Positions 10,756 through 21,740 of a DNA stretch of 64,000 nt are shown here, one piece after another (the first letter of the stretch is position 1; every line of letters starts with the position of its first letter). The stretch is from contig CM028129.1 in assembly GCA_016271365.2 (NCBI GenBank), positions 460,736,501 to 460,800,500 of the forward strand, given 5' to 3'. The notes under the pieces were generated by a model. It worked only from the letters and a program-made list of their open reading frames with translations. It made no database searches and was not told where the DNA came from. Source of the DNA: Neoceratodus forsteri (Eukaryota; Chordata; Ceratodontiformes; Ceratodontidae). The position numbers and the translations under genes were made by a program.

Positions 10756-10959
10756 CTATATGCAATTCCCCTCTTTAGCAGGTTCAAGCGAGTCCCCCAC
10801 AGGGCCTGAAAAAAACATTATATAATTTAGATTTTTAATTAGAGGAGGGAAGATATAACGTATACAAAGAAATATTGGTACTAGTATGTTTTTTATTAAC
10901 AACACCTTTTTTCGTTTTGAAATCTGTAAGCCTTTCCAGCTCAGGGAGATCTCTTCCAC
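10756..10959 (-). pseudogene. ORF2 thumb/connection fragment of LINE I
   Basis: The SWKGLQISKRKKVLLIKNIL block with LVPIFLYIRYIFPP-like sequence is the region after the RT palm in Tx1-type ORF2. It is closely matched by 14897-15205 in LINE II, showing that the two belong to related families. Confidence 0.7.
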
Positions 10960-11316
10960 TTTCCTTAATTTACTTTCCCAATTTAACAGGGCAAATCTCC
11001 ATTCCCAAATATAATCCCAAGAATCGTGATGGGGTCTTGTGTGAGTTTAATATCTGCATATCTGGATTTGGTGGCATCCAAATTGCCTCCAATCCATGTC
11101 CCTACACTTTTTTCAAAGTTAATATTTGATCCAGAATTTCTAGAATAGTCAAAATAATGTTTTTAATCTCCCCTCATCTGTTCCCTTATCTGCTACAATT
11201 ATGACATCATTGGCATGAGCCAAGCACCTTATATTGGGCCCCATTTGTGTTAGGGATATTTCTATAATCAAAGCAGACATCTGAATAGATCTTAAAAAGG
11301 GGTTGACACAGAAAAC

Positions 11317-12031
11317 TTATAATAAAGGGCTAAGGGGGCAGCTCTGTCTAACCTCTCTCTGTAGTCTTATAGTACTACCAGTCCATCCACTTATTGTTGG
11401 AGTAAGGGTGACCTCCTGGTACAGACAAGATATCCATTGTACAAATTTGTTTGGTATTCCATAATGTCTCAGAACTGAGAATAAAAAGGAATGTGATAAA
11501 GAGTCAAAAGCCTTGTGCTGGTCCAGGCTAAGAACATACCCTTCTTCAGTCCCCATCCTGCCTCTTTGAAATAATTCCCATAAAATTATTAGATTGTCCT
11601 GTATACCCTTCTTCGGGATTACACAGGTTTGTGCTTTCCAATTACACTCTTTGAAATCTGGGCCAACCTTTTTATAACACGTTAGCCAAAATGTTAAGAT
11701 CAACATTCAACAGGCTTAGAGGTCTCCAGTTTTTCACATCTTCTTTCTTCCCCTTTTTATATCAAAAAATTTGATCTGCTTCAGTCATGGACTTTGGTAG
11801 CCCACCTGATTCCAGTACCTCATTATATAAAAATGTAAGGTCTTGAATTAAGCAGTTAATGTATTTTTTATAAAATTCCCCTGCGATCCCATCTGTCCCA
11901 GGAGAAGTACCATTCCTTAAAGTAGTTATTGCTAGCTGTACTTCCTCTTCCTCAATAGGCCATATTACAACAGCCCCCTGAGGTAACAGTACTGTCAGAA
12001 CCTCCAGTTTCCCTAGGTAGTCTGGTGACAT
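11317..12031 (-). pseudogene. Reverse transcriptase domain of LINE I
   Basis: 11762-12031 carries the RT entrance (EEEVQLAITTLRNG, SPGTDGI, EFYKKY). 11317-11706 carries IPKKGIQDNL, LSLDQHKAFDSLSH with the first catalytic aspartate, and GVRQGCP degraded to EVRQSCPLSPLL. The later YADD box, near 11.2 kb, reads HAND in the same strand, so one catalytic aspartate is lost. Dead enzyme. Confidence 0.8.
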
Positions 12032-12435
12032 CTGCTCCTCTGGGGGTTCTCCAAACCAATTTTTAACATGTTGCTGTACTACCTATAACATTTCTTGTTT
12101 AGTTGAAACATACTGCCCCCTATCATCCATCATCTGTGTCATTATTTTTTCCCCCATCCTTTTTTGGCAGTCCTTGAAGGCATTAAAAGTCTGTCATTTG
12201 CATTCAGTCCCAAACCTCATTTCCTGCTCTAGTGATTTAGCTCTATCATACTGTTTCAAAAACATTTCCTTTTTTATCACATTTATTTGTGTGCTAAAGT
12301 CTATTTTTAACATTTCTGTTTTAGAAATCAGGGCCTAGAGTTGTTTCCTTAGGCCTAGATAATCCAAATAGGTTTTTAAAGACTGTTTGCTTGCCTTATT
12401 TTGGAAAAATTCCTTTGTCGTTTTTTTTGTTATAA

Positions 12436-13940
12436 ATGCCAAGACCTTCCTCAGGCAGAAATGGAGGGAGTCTTTCAGTAGACACTTTCCTACATAATGT
12501 CTATCCGGTCGATGTTCTAGCCCCTTTTATAGTGGATCCTGACTGCATTTCTCCTAAGGGCAGCTTCCTTTTTAGTGTTAGAAAACTAATCAGACAAAAG
12601 GGGTTTCTGTGGTCGGGGGACTTCCTGGTGACAGTCCTCCAGGTCCACTACTACATCACCTTTCACCTTGAGAATCTCTGGAATAGCAGGTAGCTCCGCA
12701 GAAGCAGAGTCATGAAGCACGGGCAACTGGGGAGGAACAGAAAGCAAAGGGACCCCAGGGGAACCAGTGGGATCAGCTCCCTGTGGTGAGATATCAGAAG
12801 TCTGGGGGGAGGCAATCCACAGAAAAGTTCTGTAGGAAACCACGTATGGGGGTCCCAAGAGAAATTCAATTTAGGATCCCATTCAGGATCAAGGATCCAA
12901 ATACCATTGTCAGAAAGTTTCCAGCCAGCCTTGCTCAAAGCAATTTGAGGGGACCAGGGTTCATGAAGGGGAGGCTGTCTTTTATCAAGGGAAAATGCAG
13001 TTTGCAACACTTCTGCAATAGTTTGTCTGACTGTGGGGTCAGGAGGCACTGAGGGGGGAAACAACATTCTGTGTAACAGGACCAGAAGCTAAAGGGATAT
13101 GTCTATTAACGGTAGTCAAAGCAATCCTGTGCACCTTTTTATCATCTTTTACCCCAGAGATACTAGTCCCATGTTTAGAACCAAATGAAAAAATTGTAGC
13201 ACCATCCTGCAATCCATGGGGCCACTGATAAATCACAGGTGAGGATAAACCAATGTTCTTCAGAACAAATCCTGAGTCCCTAGATAGAGGTTTGGTTATA
13301 GGAGGTGGAGCAGGAACTACTACTGGGTATGTAGAGTCAGCAACTCACTGGGGTTGCAATGTATCTGGCAGAACAGTTACAGGCATTGCAGAAATAACAG
13401 TCATTTTTGATAGTAGTCGGCTGTGGGCACCAGCTCTGATCAGTGGTTAAAATGCCAGCCGAATTATCATACAAATTAGGTACAACCACTTAAAAGAGTG
13501 TGGAATTCTTGGAGAATGACTCACCCAACCCCGCCAGGGCCTCAGCCTTTGATGATACTGTGTCACTGGTAGAATTGACAGGCCTTGATACAGCCGTGGC
13601 AACTGCAGCTTCGGTCTGTAATAATGTAAGTTTTTCTCTCAAGGCTTTCTCCTCGGTGCAATGTTGAATGTGTTCAAGCTTTAATTGCCCCAAATGGATA
13701 GTCTCCACTTCGGTCCAAATTTGTGTAGTAGCAGGTAAAGCATAAGACATCGTGGCTTAAATTCTCAGTGGAAAGATAGAGTTCAGGTGTTTCCATTCCG
13801 GTCTGCTGAAAAACTGTACTCATTGCTATCTCGTGGTGAGCCTCTTGCTGTAGCGAGGTAGGAGAGTAAGCTTGCTCCCCCACCCCAGAGATGTCCATCT
13901 TCTCCAGAGGATCTCTGGAAGTGACCATCTCACAGGCCAG
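12436..13940 (-). pseudogene. Uncertain upstream frames of LINE I
   Basis: Minus-strand frames 12586-13067, 13039-13236, 13490-13750 and 13674-13928 lie 5' of the RT. One has a charged coiled-coil-like stretch (EEKALREKLTLLQTEAA) resembling the frame at 39.7-40.3 kb. They sit where ORF1 should be, but I see no zinc knuckles. Function not assigned. Confidence 0.35.
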
Positions 13941-14022
13941 AGGTTCCCCCTATAGTCAGAGTCGGGGTATTTTTATTAAGAAGGACTACAAACAAATACA
14001 ATAACAATCAAATCACACTATC

Positions 14023-14025
14023 ATA

Positions 14026-14068
<43 letters not shown>
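14023..14068. repeat. (TA)n at 3' end of Tx1-type LINE II
   Basis: Long TA run between the 5' side of LINE I and the 3' UTR of LINE II. Confidence 0.95.
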
Positions 14069-14071
<3 letters not shown>

Positions 14072-14127
14072 AAAAACACTTAATTACAGCAATCCAAACA
14101 TATCATTTTAACATAAGTATATGTTCC

Positions 14128-15205
14128 TTATGGAGATTTAAACCATAATTCACAATTTATCCATAGATGCTTAATTTTCTCACTATTGTACATTTTCCCA
14201 TCCGCAGCCCATACTTTCTGTATTACTATTTGAATGTAATTAATCATTTCTCTGTAACTGATTACTCTTTGCTGGGTTATCCACACGCATCTGGACTGCC
14301 ATATAGAATTCCTAATTATTGCAAGTATTACGTATAATGTTTCTTGATGATATTTGCCCCATCCTCTGTTGTTCTCACCATACATTAACATTGAGTAGTT
14401 TATTGTTTCAAAAACAGGTTCCTCCCATTCTTCTGTTAAAAAGGACCAAAAAGCTCACATTTGGGCACCCAATAAATAAGTGCTCCTGGGTCTCAAATGT
14501 CATTATACATGTGTTCCTTAAACAATATCTGTCCTGTAGCTGTTTGTGTTTATTAATGTTTCTTACATATAATTTCTCATATAGTCCTAACCATACTGTA
14601 TCCCAAAGGAAATCTGGTAATCTTTTAGATGACAACATCTTAATGTTTTTGTTAATCATATTTTGTGTACATCCAGGAAAAGAGACATCCTCTTTTCTTT
14701 CTGCCAAAATAATTTGAGCATATATTGTTTTCCTATTTTGAGTTTGAAGCTGCAAACTTGTTAGTCCCCATTTCATAGTGTTTTTAATCTGTTCTAAACC
14801 ATAATGTGGTAATCCTGAAATTCTTCATAATACATTACTTTTTCTGTGAGTCCAGGCTTCTAGACTAGAGTTTACCCAGCATAAAACTTGAGACTTTCAA
14901 ATCTTCTTTCCTGGATTTAATGCACCTCCAATATTGTATACTAAAAATATACCACTAAAAAAAGCTATGGGGTTCACCATGCCTAGGTCTCCCTCTTTAA
15001 GTGACCTATAAGTAATTTCCCTCTTAATTGGATTTGGTCTGTTTCCCCATAGTGCCTGAAAAAATAATTTATATAGAGAGGTGTACAGGCTTAGGGGTGG
15101 AGGGATAACATAACTTAAGTATAAAAAAATTGGTACCAGTAATGTTTTAATTAAGATTACTCTTTTCTTTTTAGCAATCTGTTGACCCTTCCATGAGGCT
15201 ACCAT
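14128..15205 (-). pseudogene. ORF2 C-terminal half of LINE II
   Basis: Frames 14897-15205 (SWKGQQIAKKKRVILIKTLL and FFQALWGNRPNPIKREITYR), 14408-14776 (LWDTVWLGLYEKLYVR, then CIMTFETQEHLFIGCP) and 14128-14391 (W-rich tail ending in WINCELWF). ETQEHLFIGCP is the cysteine/histidine block typical of Tx1/L1 ORF2 C-termini. Broken by frame changes. Confidence 0.75.
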
Positions 15206-15566
15206 TCTATTTGCTCTCTGAATTCCAGCTTCCCAATTGTGTCTTATCCACTCTTCTCCTCCAAACCTAAACCCTAATATTGTTATCGGGCCTTTTGCAA
15301 TCCCAATGTCAGCATAAGTTCCCTCTTTGGGTATTAGGGTATCTCCTAAGGTGATTCCTGTACTCTTATTGTAATTAATCTTGGAATCTGAAAACTGTGC
15401 AAACCGATAAAATACTTCCTGAATTATTTCTGCCTCAGTGGGGGGTGAAATATACAGTACTAGATCATCTAGAATCTTTGTGGGGGGTCCTGTTCATTAA
15501 TTTTTATCCCATATATAGCACTATGATTATTTAGTTTCCTGATTAATCCATCTATACAAAAAACAT

Positions 15567-15724
15567 TTAAGAGCAGGCTAAGGGGATACCCTTGTCTAAC
15601 CCCTCTTTTGATAACCACCTCTCTCTCCCTATCCACACATTTATGTTTGGTAAAAAAAAACCTGCATTATCATACAATACTCTGAGCCATTTTATAAATT
15701 TCTCTGGAAGGCCGCAGGATTTAA
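15567..15724 (-). pseudogene. RT palm fragment of LINE II, left of MITE
   Basis: Encodes SCGLPEKFIKWLRVLYDN followed by a degraded GVRQGCPLA-like box. It is the continuation of the 16.24-16.79 kb frame once the TTAA element is ignored. The YADD equivalent near 15.46 kb reads LDDL. Confidence 0.8.
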
Positions 15725-16233
15725 ACAGCCCCTGACACCATTGTAACAACTTTGAGAAAATGTAATGTTTAGCACAAGTGAGCTTATATTTTAATATTGT
15801 TTCTACATTTCTCATTTTTCTTTATTACTAAGGGCATTTGCATGTAAACAGAATCACTACCCTATCTGTTCCGGCTGCTTGGCTACATAAGACATCACAG
15901 TTCTGTTTATGACATCACAGTCTGCTGCTGTGGGGAAAATTATGATGCCATAAATGGGGGATTAGTTCTTGTATTTATTTATTTATTTAAAAGTTGGTAA
16001 CTGGAAAAAGCACCATGACCAGAAGCTCATTTCCAGGTGTAACTCGGATTATGATGTCATATGTAGGGTAGCAGAAAGAGCAGATAAAGTCCAAGGGACA
16101 GTAAGCCTTTTTCATACAGCTGTCCTTGGTAACAAAGAATAAAGGTAAATAATTATATAAAATACATGAAATATAAGCTGAACTGTCTAAATCTCACATT
16201 TTTCCAAGTTTGTCTAATGGTGTCAGGGGCTCT
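15725..16233. mobile_element. piggyBac-like MITE with TTAA duplications
   Basis: 509 bp flanked by TTAA on both sides (15721-15724 and 16234-16237). The ends are inverted repeats, ACAGCCCCTGACACCATT and AGAGCCCCTGACACCATT, with similarity reaching about 45 bp inward. The host RT frame reads straight through when one TTAA and the insert are left out, which fixes both boundaries. TTAA target duplication is diagnostic of piggyBac-type transposition. No transposase. It carries a (TATT)n tract and a retroposon tail motif. Confidence 0.9.
15972..15988. repeat. (TATT)n tract
   Basis: Short tetranucleotide run inside the piggyBac-like MITE, next to a CATTTCCAGGTG motif shared with the insertion at 3.5-3.75 kb. 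Confidence 0.8.
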
Positions 16234-16237
16234 TTAA

Positions 16238-16792
16238 GTACTTGAAATAGATAACTATGTGAAACCTGGTCGAAGTCTTTCTCCTGATGTATGCTTATTA
16301 TATAGCTTTGTACTTCATTTTTTGTTGCTTTATAAAAAAATCTCTCTTAACATAATCAAGTTGTCATATTGATATCTTCCTGGGATGGCACGTCTGACTA
16401 TCATCAATCAGTTTGTCACTTACTATCAGAAGCCTATTTAAGATGACTTTACTTAATATTTTTAAGCCTGTATTTAAAAGGCTTAATGGCCTCCAGTTCT
16501 TTATATCCTCCCTTGTCCCTTTTTTGTATAATAAAATCAATATTGCCTGGTTCATAGTTTTTGATAAGCCTTCCCCATTAAGCATACTATTAAAGACTAT
16601 TTCAAGAGCCGGTGCAATCTCCTCTATAAAAGTTTTGTATAGCTCTGCTGTGATACCATCAGTGTTTGGTGCTGAATAATTTTTTAAGGATTTTATGGCT
16701 TTTTGTATTTCTTCTTCAGTGATGGAGGAAGCTAAGGCTACTTTCTCCTCTGTCATTAGTTTTGGCAAATTTAATTCTAAAACTTCTTCCAT
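16238..16792 (-). pseudogene. Reverse transcriptase N-terminal part of LINE II
   Basis: 16364-16792 shows SSITEEEIQKAIKSLKN, SAPNTDGITAELYKTF, LILLYKKGTREDIKNWRP and SLLNTGLKILSKVILNRL, the first RT blocks. 16238-16330 continues with HQEKDFDQVSH, the first catalytic aspartate region (normally QEKAFDRV). It then reads YLFQVLK up to the TTAA site. Confidence 0.85.
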
Positions 16793-16799
16793 ACTATCA

Positions 16800-17289
16800 A
16801 TTGCTGGGTTACAAAATACTTGTTTAAGCTGTTTTTCTGCAATCTCAAATTTCCTCCAGTGTGGATGTCATATCTCCATCTTCTGATCTTAATTTGGTAA
16901 TAATTCTGTGATCTACCCCATTTTTGCACTCTTTAAAGGGATCTGTAGATCCTTTTTTTAAATTAGTGCCAAACCTCATCTCCTGTTCCAATGATTTAGC
17001 TCTATCATATTGTATGGAAAACATTTGGTTTTTTTTATATTTGCTCTTTGAGCCCCATAGTCTCTCTCCTCTGTTTCTGTTTGGGATGTAAGTTTCTGTA
17101 GTTGCTCTCTTAATTTTAAATAAGTTAGGTACTTCCTATTAGTCTCTGTTTTTGCTTTGGTTTGAAAAAGGATTTTTCATGCAATTTTTGTATCTTTCCA
17201 CCAGGTAGCAATATCCTCATACATTCCTGTAACAGAGAATTTAGCTAACCAGTCTCTTTTCCACTCCATTTTAGTTTTTATGTTTGCTT
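16800..17289 (-). pseudogene. Endonuclease-RT linker of LINE II
   Basis: Minus-strand sequence reads MEWKRDWLAKFSVTGMYE, then a W-rich region, and later YDRAKSLEQEMRFGT-like sequence. This is the linker between APE and RT in Tx1-type ORF2, with several stops. Confidence 0.55.
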
Positions 17290-18552
17290 TCACACACATG
17301 CAAGAAACATAGTGCCACCATATGAGTTTTCATAGGTGTGCCACCCCCATTTCCAATGCCCTGCTCCTTTTTGCAGGCATGCCCACACCACACCAATGAA
17401 TGTCTGAGCTGTCTATGACAGCCGTTCAGATGCAGTGCTGTACAGTTCTGAGAAAAACACCACTACAATCAGTGGTGGTAACGTGTAGGCAATTTGCATA
17501 CTGCCATCAGCAGGCAATCTGCATACTGCTGTCAGCACTATGCAAATTGCCTACATGTCAACACTGCATCTGAACTATCATAGACAGTTCATTTCTGATC
17601 CCTGTCAGATCCAGTTCTCCCCCACCACGAACACCTAGGTAGCATGCTGGGAGCCCACCCCATCATACTCATGTGATCCCCCTCTACCCCCGCACACTGT
17701 ATGACCAACGGGGGTGTCCAGTCCCCCATCAGCTCCACTGCCCCCCACAAAAGCAAACTTCCAGGTGCCACTCTGGGAGCCCACCCCAGCATGGCAAAAG
17801 TCTGTGGCCCACAGGGGTGCCCAATCCCCCAATGGCTCCACTGCCCCCAACAAACTTCCAGGTGCCATGCTGGGAGCCCACCCCCACATGGCAAAAGTCC
17901 CACATCCTCTTTATTAAAAAAAACACCTAGAACAAAAGAAAATGGTCCCTTGTTGACTCTCTTGCCCCCTCCACCAACCCACACCCACCCTCTGCACTGA
18001 TATTGCCACTATTCATGAGGTGGGGTCACAAAAAAACCATGCTGAAAATTTGGAGTGAAAATACAATGAAAGCCCGGGGTGTTCGGGTTTCCAACCATAT
18101 GCCCCACCCTGTAGAGACTGACAGGCATCAGGGGTGTGACTTGGGATTGTTGCCTGTAATGCTCATGCCATTCCACTCCCACCCACACCCTGCAGCCAGT
18201 GACAGGAATCGAGGCATGCCTTAGACTCTTCGGCCCCAAAGTTCACCCCATTCTCCTATACTGCACCCATCTCATCATATTTCCTTATGGAATTGGGTGA
18301 GCGTAAGGCCCAAAGACCCCAAGGCACTCCATGACACTTGTCAGTGTCTGCATTGCAGAGTGTGGTGAAATGGCATGGGCGTTATGGCCAATGACCCAAA
18401 GGCACACCCTAATGCCTTTCAGTCTCTGCAGGGTGGTGGTGGGGTAGGCTTCAGTTCAATATTTCTCTGCCATTCCTATTATTCATCTCTCTAACTCCTA
18501 CACTACCAATGCCAATGCCAGCAAGCAAACATTTGGCATTGACAAATGCTTG
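17290..18552. mobile_element. F repeat, copy 2
   Basis: Non-coding insertion between the endonuclease and linker of LINE II. The right half (18050-18552) aligns with 38700-39183, ending in both with CATTTGGCATTGACAAATGC. The left half has hairpin units with GCTGGGAGCCCACCCC, shared with 36.67 kb and 61.9 kb. Compared with copy 1 it lacks the 298-bp tandem array. Possible diverged 8-bp duplications (TGCTTTCA, TTGTTTCA) flank it. Overlapping frames here are by-products. Confidence 0.65.
17409..17588. repeat. Palindrome in F copy 2
   Basis: Nested inverted repeat. CTGTCTATGACAG pairs with TCATAGACAG, CAGATGCAGTG with CACTGCATCTG, and GTAGGCAATTTGCATA with TATGCAAATTGCCTAC. A smaller hairpin, CACCACTACAATCAGTGGTG, sits inside the left arm. 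Confidence 0.85.
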
Positions 18553-19320
18553 TTTCATTCTGCAACAAGGAGCTGTTAAGTCTCCATGTGTTCTTTTTAC
18601 ATCTTGAGATCAGTGCCCATCTCATACCTATTATTATTGATCTGTGATCAGTGAACTTCCAAGCTTTTAATGAAACTGCTTCTAGGTCTACTGTACTAGA
18701 AGAAAATAGGAAGTATATCCCAGTGGACAAAGAGGCTTTGAAGAATGTGTTTCCTCCGTTGGGATAAAAAGCTCTATATGAATCTTTCAGGTTTGCATCT
18801 TGTACTATTTCTTTTAAAGCATTGGTATCACAAAACAGTTTCTCTGGTTTCAAGTCTTTATCTGTTTTCTCCATTCCACAATTAAAATCCTCTACCCATG
18901 CTATAAGCCTGGAGGTATGCAAGAAAGGCCTGATATCTTTAAATAAGGATACTCTAAGGGCTTCCATCTGAGGGGCGTAGGCGTTGATTAATCTAAACCT
19001 TTATGGGCCTAAAGAAAACTCTAAAAGGAAAGCCCTACTTGGGGCAATTTCAATTAATCTGGATACTTTTAAATTTGCATTGTTAAATAATATCCCCACA
19101 CCATCACAAGCGTCTTCTCCCAACAACCAAAAGAAGGCCCTTTATTCCAATATTTCTTCCCTAACTGTAATTCTAATTGAGTTTTTAGTCTAGTGTCCTG
19201 CAGGCAAATTATATCTGATCTAAGTTTTTTGTAAAATATGTAATACTGTTAACATTTTCTTATGATTCTTTATACTATTTACATTTAGGGAAGAAATACA
19301 TAAAGAATCCATTTATTATG
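18553..19320 (-). pseudogene. APE endonuclease domain of LINE II
   Basis: N-terminal part (about 19.2 kb) reads SDIICLQDTRLK, matching the LQET metal-binding block with E changed to D. Then comes AWVEDFNC (normally GDFN), SYRAFYPN with GNTFFKASLSTGIYFLFSS, and FTDHRSI, the catalytic SDH block. The domain would nick target DNA. It is broken by stops and cut at its C-terminal side by F copy 2. Confidence 0.7.
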
Positions 19321-19334
19321 TCATGAACCCAGTA

Positions 19335-20335
19335 CTAGGGGGTTTTAATGATTTGTCTGTGCCTAGTGCGCTGAGATATGGGTTTCTCTACTCCCCCTCC
19401 CTCCTGATCCGATGTTACCTCAGTGGTGGTTGAAGTTAACAAGGAGGAGTCTGACCCTTCCCCGTCAGAATCTTCATCTTGGCCTTCTGTGCTCAGAACT
19501 GAAAATGTGTTACCTATTCTCCAATAACCTTTTCCTTGTGGGGTTTTCTTAATATTTGTTTTGTCTGTCAGGGTCTTACTAAACCTAGTTCTCTTTTTTG
19601 CCTGAACTTTCTTAAAAGGCTGTTCTGCAGTAGGGGGTGGGGGTGGGGGCATTTCCACATCTCTAGGTCTAGCTGCCTCTTTTTCCATTTGACTAATTTC
19701 AGTATTTACAATCTCATATCTCTGTGTTTCTTCTGGTACTTCTTGGGGCAATGGATCTGTCTCCTGTTCATTTGTGCCACTCATTTCCTCTCATGGTGCT
19801 CTGCCTCAGATGCTGCTCAAGCTACTCTTTGTGCTTGCATCTGTTGTGCTTTATAAATTACCCATCCTTGAGAGGGACAGTCCTCCTGATTGTGTGATGC
19901 CCAAGGGCATTTCCCATACTCATGCCCTGTTCTTTCGCAAATATTACACTTAAAAAGGTTCACACAGTTAGGAGAAGTGTGACCATATTCAAGACAATGA
20001 TTACAATGTGGGGTGTCGCATGCTAAACTTAAATGCACTCTTAACTCATATTTGAAATATGACTTTGGCTGGCCATTATAAAACAAAATTTCTCAGTCTT
20101 TGCCAAGATAAAAGGTGCCCGGGAGATGAACTGGACCATTATTAGTGGAGTATAGTTTGATCTTAATCTTCCATCCCCCATTCCAGATCTGTTCACTGTC
20201 TAGAATGGGGGAGGATCTGTCCATCACCTCACATCTTTGCTTCAACCAAAATAAAATATCCTCCACTTTTACCCCCTTGTTGCAAAACATGACAGTAATT
20301 ATTTTAACTGCAGGCTTGGTTAATGGTATAGCCAT
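19335..20335 (-). pseudogene. ORF1 C-terminal part of LINE II (zinc knuckles)
   Basis: Frames 20093-20335, 19817-20086 and 19335-19784 read on from each other. The middle one has two CCHC-type knuckles, CNHCLEYGHTSPNC and CNICERTGHEYGKC, typical of nucleic-acid-binding Tx1 ORF1 proteins. The last is acidic and serine-rich (DEDSDGEGSDSS) with a PPPPPP run. ORF1p packages element RNA. Stops and frame changes separate the parts. Confidence 0.8.
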
Positions 20336-20344
20336 GTATGGTAT

Positions 20345-20965
20345 CTAAATGGGGGTGTTTTTGGCATTCTGGTATTGCATCCAAAATCTATCTAGGCTAG
20401 AAACAGTTTCAAAACTAATGACATAGTTGCCATTTCCCAAATACATCAGAGCAAAAATTTCTGAGGAAAACAATCTCATTGATGTATTTAACAAATCTTT
20501 TGCAATATGTAATCTGTTGGGGGGATTCTCCAGGCCTCCTTTATATACCAGTCTTACAGTGTTTTTCCTTGGAGCTGGCTCACCCTTATGTTGAAATAAG
20601 TCAGCAAGATGAAACATTGGGTTTAGCCAGTCCCTTCTAGATGGATCAGCAAGTATACTATCAGGGGATCCCATCCTTTCTTCATTCCTGTTTTGGTTTG
20701 CAGTTTCATCTGCATTAGTCAAAATTTCCTGTGCACTTTTGTTGGGGCTCTTAGTTGTGGAGGGAGTACTTTCAGAGTCCTGAACTTCAGAATCATTGTT
20801 CTGCTCAATTTCTATTAGTAGTAACTTGTTGTACATTAGAGTTCTTTTGGTATCTTTGTACGTCTGTGTCTTCTGAGTCTGGAACCCATTGCTTCTCCTG
20901 TGATAGAATCCAGCCTGCCCCTTCCAGAGCTTTCGCTGGGGTCCATAATTCAGCAGCTGTAGCAT
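20345..20965 (-). pseudogene. ORF1 N-terminal part of LINE II
   Basis: 206-residue open frame, one of the longest here. Residues 1-110 are polar and probably disordered. The rest (VRLVYKGG, NRLHIAKDLL, FALMYLGNGNYVISFET) is a compact alpha/beta domain preceding the knuckles and looks like the gag-like domain of Tx1 ORF1. It is followed by a stop before the next frame. Confidence 0.65.
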
Positions 20966-21059
20966 TTGTTACTGCAGCTCCTGATACTGCAGCTGCCTTC
21001 ATGGTTTCATAGTAGAATTACAAGTTCATAAGGCCAAGGCCCATTATGAACTTGCCACC

Positions 21060-21321
21060 ATGTTGTCAATGGTGGTATTTGTAGTTCATTTCTTCGATAT
21101 AGTCATCTAGTTGTGTTTTAAAGCATTCCACACTGTCACTGGCAACAGTATATTCAGGTAATGTGTTTCATAATGGTGGCACCCTCTGTGTGAAGAACCT
21201 CTGTTTTCTTTGGGTTTTATTAATGGGTCATTTCATTTCATTCTTATATGATCTAGTATTACTTAGACCAACCAGTTTCTCAAGGCATTTAATATCTAGT
21301 GTTTCACCTTTATGCATTGTG

Positions 21322-21362
<41 letters not shown>

Positions 21363-21651
21363 CTCCTCTTAACAGTCTGTAACCATATGAGTGCAGATTC
21401 AATGACTTCAGTCTGTCTTCATATGTTAGATTTTTCAGATCTTTTACTCTCCTGGTAGCCTTTCTCTGTACCTTTTGCACCATGCTCAGACTACCTACTG
21501 TGGTTGGTGCACAGAAGGGAGCACAGTACTCCAAGTGAGGCCTGACAAGACTTGTATACAGAGACATCAGGACCTCAGCTTTTTTACTCTTGATGTGTCT
21601 GTGTATGCATCCCAATACGGAGTAACATTTCTTGACAGTTTTTTTTTGCAT
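21060..21651 (-). pseudogene. ORF2 C-terminal region of CR1 III
   Basis: Reads ARPHLEYC-like [49 protein letters not shown], then a (TA)n run. After it come RFFTQRVPPLWNTLP and SDSVECFKTQLDDYI. These are the end blocks of CR1 ORF2. The TA run adds an Ile-Tyr repeat and breaks the end. Confidence 0.8.
21324..21358. repeat. (TA)n inside CR1 III coding remnant
   Basis: TA run inserted or expanded between conserved CR1 C-terminal blocks. Confidence 0.95.
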
Positions 21652-21740
21652 GTATATAAAATTTTAGGTCATTGGTAATGGTTACTCCCAGATCTCTCTC
21701 TTTCGTAGCTGTTTGAATTATTGTATTATTCAAAGTATAA

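Larger units (their letters stand above)
9773..13970 (-). mobile_element. Tx1/L1-type LINE I
   Basis: Minus-strand non-LTR retrotransposon. ORF2 runs from about 12.43 kb down to 9.9 kb but lacks a visible APE endonuclease. Upstream frames (12.58-13.94 kb) may be ORF1 or unrelated sequence. The likeness to Tx1 is the RT style (LSLDQHKAFD, then GVRQGCPLSPLL-like) and the tryptophan/cysteine-rich C-terminus. Many stops. The missing endonuclease suggests an internal deletion or a chimera. Confidence 0.75.
14069..21010 (-). mobile_element. Tx1-type LINE II, nearly full length
   Basis: Minus-strand LINE with ORF1 (zinc knuckles, 19335-20965), APE endonuclease (about 18.55-19.3 kb), reverse transcriptase and C-terminal domain (14.13-16.79 kb). 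A piggyBac-like MITE (15725-16233) and F copy 2 (about 17290-18552) are inserted in ORF2. Removing them, the order is that of a complete Tx1-type element. The 5' end abuts the 3' UTR of a CR1 near 21.01 kb. Many stops and shifts. Confidence 0.8.

Noticed and set aside
17589..18239. Open frames up to 131 residues in F copy 2
   Set aside because: They mirror each other on both strands and repeat with the hairpin units; no family resemblance.
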